From JAGXFP01 sp039714535 (GTDB taxonomy: Bacteria > Desulfobacterota > Desulfobulbia > Desulfobulbales > JAGXFP01): a stretch of DNA of 10,521 bases. This document shows positions 1 to 6,700 of this stretch, in pieces (within the stretch, counting starts at the first letter, position 1; each line of letters starts with the position of its first letter). The stretch lies in the NCBI GenBank assembly GCA_039714535.1, contig JBDLJC010000073.1, forward strand, positions 1-10,521, in the 5' to 3' direction. Under the pieces are notes generated by a model. That model was not told the origin of the DNA. It made no database searches and worked only from the letters and a program-made list of their open reading frames with translations. A program made the translations under genes and the position numbers.

Positions 1-37
1 TGAGTATTGAGAGGGCCAGCTTGTCCTGTTGCGCGGA

Positions 38-502
38 TTAAACTTCAAGAAGGCAACTATGTTGTTCCTCCTCAGTGGAACATTTTGCAAAAGGCTCATT
101 ATTATAGTTAATGCGGATTACTTCACTGCCATCCATATCAATATAACGGACTTGGTCGAAGATGTTTTTGTGTTTGCTGAACTGGAAAAATTCATGGGCC
201 AGAGGTAGCCAGTCCTGGTTGTCAGGAGAGCTGACAAATTTAATCACTTCATAGTGGGAAGCCAGGATTCTCAGATCTGAGACAATTGAGCTAATCTTTT
301 TTTCAATCAGAGCCTGATGTTTTTCAATGATGTACAGTTCCCGTTTTTCATGCAGGTCTGAAAGGTAACGGCTCTCTTTCAGATAATACATTGTGGAAAG
401 CAACAGTGTGAGGATCAGGATGGGGATAAAGAAAGCCGAATAGACCAGCAGATATCTTTTTGTTCTCATGCTGCCAAAAAAACCACGCCACGTGCTAGTC
501 AT
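38..502 (-). CDS. Membrane-anchored sensor N-terminus (Cache/PDC-like), prematurely closed
   Basis: Predicted 154-residue protein. A short basic cytoplasmic N-terminus (RTKR) is followed by one strong membrane helix at about residues 18 to 38 (LLVYSAFFIPILILTLLLS). A charged helix then leads into an extracytoplasmic segment containing VRYIDMDGSEVIRINYNN. That pattern (a residue run like 'VR.ID..G.EV.RINYN') is familiar from Cache/PDC-type sensor domains of histidine kinases and diguanylate cyclases. In those proteins it is followed by more sensor domain, a second membrane helix and a cytoplasmic output domain. Here the frame closes with TAA at position 38 about 17 residues after NN, so no output domain is encoded in this frame. 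The start at 502 is chosen because a very purine-rich ribosome binding site sits directly upstream. An in-frame ATG at 673 would add 57 residues with no domain features, and ATG at 469 has no good binding site. The gene is probably a truncated or frameshifted remnant; the rest lies outside the window, if it exists. Confidence 0.6.
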   Translation of the reverse strand: MTSTWRGFFGSMRTKRYLLVYSAFFIPILILTLLLSTMYYLKESRYLSDLHEKRELYIIEKHQALIEKKISSIVSDLRILASHYEVIKFVSSPDNQDWLPLAHEFFQFSKHKNIFDQVRYIDMDGSEVIRINYNNEPFAKCSTEEEQHSCLLEV

Positions 503-513
503 TCCCCCTCCCC
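503..513 (-). promoter_or_regulatory. Strong ribosome binding site setting the sensor start
   Basis: On the minus strand the sequence GGGGAGGGGGA lies directly before ATG at 502. It contains GGAGG at usable spacing and favours this start over the in-frame ATGs at 673 and 469. Confidence 0.5.
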
Positions 514-834
514 TTTGTGATAAGCAACTCATTGTGTCCGGGTACTTTAGCACAACAAGATAATGATTACTATCAAATGGTCTATCAGAGAATCTGAATA
601 AGAAATGCCCCGTCGTGACATGCTGTCCTGATTTCGGTAAGAAATCTCCCCAGCCGTCTCGGGAAACCTTCACGATCCTTAATTGTTTCTGAAGATAACT
701 ATATTGTGCCGCTCAATTCCACGGATTATTACATGCTGAAAAACTCCTGGCGCGTCTAAAAACACCAAGATTACCCGTTTACTAATTATCATTTTAGCAT
801 TGGACCTGACTATCTATTTAAGCCCCCCGCCACC
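503..834. other. Intergenic stretch, no supported gene
   Basis: About 330 bases between the sensor fragment and the 55-residue ORF. The minus-strand frame stays open to an ATG at 673, but the extra segment has no binding site and no recognisable domain. I see no tRNA, no convincing -35/-10 pair, no strong hairpin-plus-T terminator and no repeats here. It presumably carries the promoter of the sensor gene. Confidence 0.4.
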
Positions 835-1002
835 TCAGATCCCCTGCTCTTCTCGCAATTCTTTAATCTTATCGATAAGCTCATCTTCAGAAAAAATATC
901 TTTTGCAATTAAGATATCTATCAAGGCTTGATTTATTATCATCTCCATTTGCAATGCTTCTTCCACAGGTACTGGTTCAGATTGCTCAAGTTGCTCAGCC
1001 AT
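835..1002 (-). CDS. Small acidic hypothetical protein (55 aa)
   Basis: Predicted 55-residue protein beginning MAEQLEQSEPVPVEEALQME and ending KELREEQGI. The start has a good ribosome binding site (AGAGGAG, 6 bases before ATG). The protein is acidic with two predicted helices. The C-terminal part (ALIDILIAKDIFSEDELIDK) has the pattern 'hydrophobic helix, turn with I/F-S-E-D/E-E-L, helix', seen in many small accessory and phage-type proteins and not diagnostic of a function. It lies 57 bases downstream of the DUF1353-like frame on the same strand, so the two were probably co-transcribed. No membrane segment, signal peptide or cysteine is visible. Its function is not recognised; a phage or mobile-element origin is a guess from the neighbour. 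Confidence 0.55.
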   Translation of the reverse strand: MAEQLEQSEPVPVEEALQMEMIINQALIDILIAKDIFSEDELIDKIKELREEQGI

Positions 1003-1059
1003 TATTTACTCCTCTGGGTCCAATCTCAAAAATCATTTCTTCCGCCTCTTTTTGCGCCC

Positions 1060-1395
1060 TTATCTCGCAAAGCCGCCTGCAAACACTTTTGCCTGCCGAT
1101 ATTTATACCATGAGTAAAACCCGCCGATGAAAAAGCCGAACCAGGCGATTGTATTGATACAATAGAAGCCATTAATGTCAATTGCCACTTGTCTGAATAT
1201 CTTGTCCCAATAAAGCTTCACAGCCCCGTCCCTATACTTAAATCGTCTCCCATTACGGTCAATCCCCAATAGGCAGTTATGCTTATATGCATAGTCGTGA
1301 ACGAGACCTGGCAGCATCAGTAAGCCTACAGGGCTGAGGATAGCCCACGCCGGTATCGGGATAGACGCCCCGTCAAATTCAAAATCCTCAACGTA
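1060..1395 (-). pseudogene. 5'-truncated DUF1353-like gene
   Basis: The open frame runs from a TAG at 1396-1398 to a TAA at 1060-1062, about 111 codons. It reads EFDGASIPIPAWAILSP, then LLMLPGLVHDYAYKHN. This matches the core of DUF1353 proteins (F..D.ASIP...W.L..P.G....A..LHDYLY), a small family common in phages and prophages, of unknown function. A later hydrophobic stretch (INTIAWFGFFIGGFYSW) could be a membrane helix. The DUF1353 signature starts about 4 codons after the upstream stop, and no ATG, GTG or TTG precedes it. The first ATG (1317) lies after the DGASIP motif and would give an 85-residue product lacking the family core. The family's N-terminal strands are therefore missing. The open frame overlaps the last codons of pbpC (stop at 1388), placing the break at the pbpC 3' end. 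It could still be translated from 1317 as a fragment. Confidence 0.55.
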
Positions 1396-3727
1396 CTATC
1401 TCAACTCTCATCTTTGTTTCCGCAACCCGGCCATGATCATCAACAACCCTGACATCGAAAGTGCCATTACCCCCTTTCCACATGAGGGCTTCACCTTTTC
1501 CCGCTTTACCGGCAAAGCTGTCATCGACGAACCAGTACATATCGTTAACGTCCGCATCAACCACGGCGGAAAAGGGAATAGTTTCACCTGCCATCCTGTC
1601 GCTTTGCAGGGCATAGCTGATGTTACTCTGCGGAGATCTGATGACTGGAGTTCTCCCTGAGACGCTTTTATCGTTCAGGCTGCAATCCTCCTCATAGGGG
1701 GGAGGCACCTTAATCGAGATACCGGCCATATTAAAGATATGCTGGAGATCGGAAGGCCAGAACTCATAGTATTTCATTTCGGTCTTGGCCGGATCAGACA
1801 GACAGGCCCTCAAGCCGGACTCCTTATCAATGGGGACGGCCCGATGAATGGTTGACAGCTTTATGGGCGACACCCCCGGGATAAACCAGGATTTTTTGGT
1901 GCTTGGACAATATCGGCCCGGCAGATCGCCAGTACCTGCACAGACCGAAATTTTTCTTATGTTCAAGAGATCAGGCTCAATTGCCTCGGTTATTTGCCAA
2001 CCGAAATCCTCAACCAGCACATCGAATAACTCAAAGAGCAGGGGGCCTGCTGCTTTTCTCCCGACAAAGGCACCATTCCCCTGGCCCTGAAAATCACCAA
2101 CCCAGACGGCAAGGACATACGGCCCTGAGACCCCTACCGCCCAGGCATCTCTGAAGGCAAAAGAGGTCCCCGTTTTCCAGGCAACTTCATTCCTCCTACC
2201 TACCTGCCCGACCAGATTTTCATTAACCGCCGCCTGCGGCGGTGGATTATCTTTTAATATATCAAGGGTCAGGAAGCAGGCCTCACCACTCAACATCCGA
2301 GGGCCGGTTTCGGGCAGAGAATCAGCTCTAATCTTCTTTAGCGCCTGCAATTTTCCGCCATTGGCCAAAACCGCATACAATCTTACCATTTCCTCCATAG
2401 TGACCTCGGCCCCGCCAAGCGACAACGCCAGACCATAAAACTCCTCCTCTTCAGGGAAGGCAACTCCGGCCCGCGCCAAAAAATCATAAAACCCGGGACG
2501 ATCCAACTGCGCCTGCAGATGCACCGCCGGCACATTCCTGCTGCTGATCAATGCGTCCCGCGCCGATATCGGCCCCATGAAACGCTGATCAAAGTTCTCC
2601 GGGCTAAAACCGCCAAATCTTTTTGGGGCATCCTTCAGTAACGTCAAGGGATGGATCACCCCCTGGTCCATGGCCAGGGCATAGACAAATGGCTTCAGGG
2701 CAGAACCCGGTGACCGTTTAGCCTTGGTGCCGATAACCTGCCCCTTAATCTCCGAATCGAAAAAATCGGCGGACCCAACCGCAGCCTTAATCTCCATGGT
2801 CTGATAGTTAAGCAACAGAGCAACACCATTTTTAATACCCTCCTTTCTGCGCCTCTCAACATAAGAGGCCACCACCCTCTCCATATCGATCTGTTTTGAC
2901 AGGTCAAGGGTGGTATTGATCGTGCCATTGCGCAGCAGCGGCAATTGGCTGTCCAGATCATTAACAAAATGAGGGGCAAAAAAGGGAAGCTTTTCGGGGG
3001 CACGGACAGCAAGGCCCATCTCCAGAAAAACCCGTTTGTTCTCATCTGCAGGATGCTTTTCAAGCCAGCGATCAAAAAGATTCTCCCTGGCCGCAAGCAA
3101 CTCGGAGAACCCTCTGCTGGTTGTGGGATTTCTGCGATTGGGATTCTGGGGAATCACACTTAAGGTCAACGCCTCAGGAAGGGTGAGATCCCTGGCGTGC
3201 TTATTGAAATAAATAAGACTGGCCGCTTCAATACCCTCAACATTACGGCTATAGGACGCCAGATTAAGATAGGCCTCCAGAATATCCGCCCTTGAATAAT
3301 GACGGGCCAGCTGCAAGGCGCGAACAATCTGGCGCAATTTCCCCGGAATTGATCTGCTGTTGATGTTCCAGCGCAGACGGGCAACCTGCATGGTTATAGT
3401 TGAAGCCCCAACCCGCTGGTGCCCTGCAATGTAAGTCTGCCAACCCGCTCTAAACAGAGCGAGCAGATCAACACCATGGTGCTTAAAGAAGTGCTGGTCC
3501 TCATAGAGAACGGTGGCCTCTCTCAGGAGCGGCGAAATCTCGGCCAACGGCACGTAAAGCCGATAACGCTGGTCCCGGGCCAGTGTGACGCGAAGCAATA
3601 AGTCGTTGCGGTCAAAGTAGGCCCGGGAGTAATCCTGAAATTCTTTCAGATCCGGCTCCGGACAAAACAGATAGACCCCAAATAGCGTGATGACCAGCGC
3701 CAGGGCAATCCTGAGCCCGTATTTCAT
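1388..3727 (-). CDS. pbpC: Penicillin-binding protein 1C (bifunctional class A PBP)
   Basis: This 779-residue peptidoglycan synthase polymerises lipid II into glycan strands and carries a transpeptidase-type serine domain; it acts on the periplasmic face of the inner membrane. An N-terminal signal-anchor (about residues 5 to 21) is followed by the GT51 glycosyltransferase domain. That domain shows EDQHFFKHHGVD (catalytic-type E76), GASTITMQVARL (107 to 118), and RALQLARHYSRADILEAYLN. The transpeptidase domain has SxxK as S342-A-L-K345, SxN as S396-R-N398, and K518-T-G-T521. The C-terminal 180 or so residues form the BiPBP_C-type beta domain characteristic of PBP1C, ending in a short Ig-like stretch. 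E. coli PbpC is of similar size (about 770 residues). The start at 3727 overlaps the macroglobulin stop as ATGA, with only a weak binding site, so translation is probably coupled. All catalytic motifs look intact. Confidence 0.95.
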   Translation of the reverse strand: MKYGLRIALALVITLFGVYLFCPEPDLKEFQDYSRAYFDRNDLLLRVTLARDQRYRLYVPLAEISPLLREATVLYEDQHFFKHHGVDLLALFRAGWQTYIAGHQRVGASTITMQVARLRWNINSRSIPGKLRQIVRALQLARHYSRADILEAYLNLASYSRNVEGIEAASLIYFNKHARDLTLPEALTLSVIPQNPNRRNPTTSRGFSELLAARENLFDRWLEKHPADENKRVFLEMGLAVRAPEKLPFFAPHFVNDLDSQLPLLRNGTINTTLDLSKQIDMERVVASYVERRRKEGIKNGVALLLNYQTMEIKAAVGSADFFDSEIKGQVIGTKAKRSPGSALKPFVYALAMDQGVIHPLTLLKDAPKRFGGFSPENFDQRFMGPISARDALISSRNVPAVHLQAQLDRPGFYDFLARAGVAFPEEEEFYGLALSLGGAEVTMEEMVRLYAVLANGGKLQALKKIRADSLPETGPRMLSGEACFLTLDILKDNPPPQAAVNENLVGQVGRRNEVAWKTGTSFAFRDAWAVGVSGPYVLAVWVGDFQGQGNGAFVGRKAAGPLLFELFDVLVEDFGWQITEAIEPDLLNIRKISVCAGTGDLPGRYCPSTKKSWFIPGVSPIKLSTIHRAVPIDKESGLRACLSDPAKTEMKYYEFWPSDLQHIFNMAGISIKVPPPYEEDCSLNDKSVSGRTPVIRSPQSNISYALQSDRMAGETIPFSAVVDADVNDMYWFVDDSFAGKAGKGEALMWKGGNGTFDVRVVDDHGRVAETKMRVEIVR

Positions 3728-6700
3728 TTTGAACCGGTTACTGTAAATTCTCCGGCCTTTGAAACAGCTTGTACGCCCCGGTCATACATCGACCCGGCAT
3801 AGGCAGGCGGGATGACGAACTTGCCGGCAGAGGTCAACTTGACCTTATAGTTCAACTCCCGCATCGTCGTATCGAAATTCCCATAAAAGACCACCCGGTC
3901 CTCACGCACATCAACATAATCGGCCCGCCAGTTATAGGCCGTTCTGGGCACGGAATCGCGCAACACCTCAAAGCCACCTGGCAAGAGATCAACAACCGCG
4001 ACATTACTGACACTCTTGCCATCAAGGGCGCGCACCCTCAACCTGACGGTGATCTCTTTGCCCTGCTCGAAGCTTGTGATCTCCTCGCCGTCTTCGCTAA
4101 GGTATTCCCGGATAATCTCAAAACCATCCCGGATCTCCTTGGCGGGAAGTTCCCGGTTGAACCCGGCCTGGGAAACGATATAAAAGATGGCGTCCAAGGC
4201 CGTAATATCAATTTTGCTGACCCCGGTATCGAAGCCGGTGGCTAGAAACGGTGACGGCATACTCTGCAGCTTCACGCCAGCATCATCTCCGAAGGAAGCG
4301 GTAAAATCAATCTTCTCCGCAAAATCCACTCCCAACCGTTTACTGTAAGCCCCTAAAGCCAGAATACTGTAGGCGGCCGAGATGGTATTATATTCACCAT
4401 GGAAGACCGGCTCGACAAAGCGCAACAGATCTTCACCGTCCAAGTGGTCTGCTAAAGAGCCAAAATGATTTGCCAACAGATAAACGTACTGGGCATCCCG
4501 AGTCAGGATCGAATGAAAATCCCCATACTGCAGATCCGACTTAGAACCCATCCGGTAATGGCCAATCAACTCTTCAGCGACATTACTCTTCTGGAGAAGC
4601 TGATAAGTGGCCGCCATATAAACCGCCGTCAGGTCATCCTTCCAGCTTTGCCGATATGATTTATCGAGATAGGTCTGGAGATTAACCAGATAATTGGTAC
4701 TGACCGTGCCCAGACGGGTCAGCAGATAGATAGCATTGGCCCTTACCCTGGCCTCAGCCAGACTGTGGGATTCCCGCCCTACATATCCGTTCAGAAAGTC
4801 CTTACCCCGCTGCAGCATATCGGCCGGGACGGAATACCCCAGGTCCTTTGCTTCAATCAGAAAGTGCATCACGTAAACACTTGGGTATTCGGCGGCGTTG
4901 CGTCCCCCCGGCCAAAAAGAAAATCCGCCGCCAGCCAGTTGCCTTTGCCGCAGCTTGTCGATGAGCACCTCAAATCGATCCCGCACTGCCTTACTATGCG
5001 GTTCAAAACCGGGATGGGTCATTAAGCCCACCAAAGGAAAGACCTGGCTGACTACCTGCTCCGTACAACCATGGGGGAAATTTTCCAGATATGAGGAAAG
5101 CCCATCAACCAGCACCAGCGGGCTGGCGGATGCCGCAGCCTTTTGCCTGGCCAGATCTGGGTAGAGCTTTCTCGGCAGCGAAAGCTCTACTTTACCATCA
5201 TCAGCAAAGCCGCTGACGAAACTGGTGTAATAAGGCACCGCCGGTCGGACACTGAGACTAGTGGTACGCTGGCCTACCCTGTCACCCAGTTCGGCGATGA
5301 ACCGAAGAGAGGCAGCGCCGAGTTTTTCTTTGACCCTGACCTTAAATTTAGCCTTACCCTCATCCCCTTCTCCAACCTTGAGAGAGGCCTTGCTCTCACC
5401 GATTACTTCCAGATGCTCTGATGATACGACTTCGAGATCAACCATTGCTTCCGGCCCTGAATTTTCAACCATATTGGCGATGGAGACGGTAACCTCGAAA
5501 ATGTCCCCCGGCGCAGCCTGGGTCAGGACATTGGGAGAAATCACAAAGGGGCCGCGAACCAGGGTTGCGGCCTCGGTAACGCCCATGGCTTCTTCACTTA
5601 CCGCCACGGCCATTACCCTTAACTTCCCGGCAAAAGAATCCGGCACCTTAAAAGAGACGACCCGCTCCGAACTGTCTGCCTCAATAACCCCGGACCAGAA
5701 TACGGCGGGGGCATCGACCTTCCGGGCAAAGGGATTTAGGTTCTTGGCCAGGGCCTTTCTGGCCCGCTCACCACCGCCGCTGGCCGATACTGCTCTAACC
5801 AGATCAAATTCGGGCAGGATCAGATCTAGAATCTGCAAGGTAGTAACCCCCAGGGAACGTTTCCGAAGAAAATGATCAAGGGGGGCCGGGGTTTTATACT
5901 TGGCAACCTGCAGGATTCCCTCATCCACCGCGAAGACAACTATTCGGGAAGGCCGGGAAGTCTGGTAGGTGATATCCATCTTCCGACCCGGTTCAACCAG
6001 GTCGGGGACCTTCAATTCAACCTCAACCTGGCGTTTACTTCTATCGATGGTGAAAGGCACAACCGCATAGCTTAAGGGGCTGGTAAAAATCTCCCTGGAG
6101 TCGGTGCTTCTAATAAAGGCCACATTAAGGTAGGCGTTCCCCTCTAAACCAGCCGGCACCTTAATTGTCTGCATGGTACCGGTGGTGCTGGTTGAGAACC
6201 ATTTATGGGTATGAACCTTATCGCTTTCAATGGTTATAAGTCCGGAACCGGTATAGGGTGCGGTGATGTTCATCTCGATGATTTCACCGGGCTTATAATC
6301 TTTTTTGTTCAACTTAAGCTTCAACTCGGCATTCTTTTCCAGATCCCCGGTCAGATTGCCGTGGCCGACAACGGTAAATTTGATTCTGCTGAGCCGCAGG
6401 CCTGTTTCACCATAGATCTCCAGGACAAAATCGCCGGGTACGGAAGAAGGCAGGATGTATTTGGTTCCCTCCTCAACAACATCAATAGTGCCGGTATCGA
6501 TTTCCTTTTCCCTGGTTACGGTCTGGTATTTGTAAGTGCCATTTCTCTGTTTTACCAGGGTCGAAACCCGTTGAATTTCAAGCAACCGGGTAGCAAGCGC
6601 CTCCTTGGCCAAACGCTTCAGCAGGGGATCAACAGCAATCAATTCAACCGTTCGCTCCTTATCCTTATTGATATAACCCAACCGCCCATCACTCTTGTAA

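Noticed and set aside
503..673. Upstream in-frame start that would lengthen the sensor protein by 57 residues
   Set aside because: No binding site at 673, no recognisable domain in the extra part, and a much stronger binding site at the ATG at 502.
5261..5875. Long plus-strand reading frame opposite the macroglobulin gene
   Set aside because: Low-complexity S/T/R-rich translation with no domain, lying antisense to a clearly coding gene with intact motifs. The same holds for the other plus-strand frames between 3769 and 9288, including 7576 to 8106.
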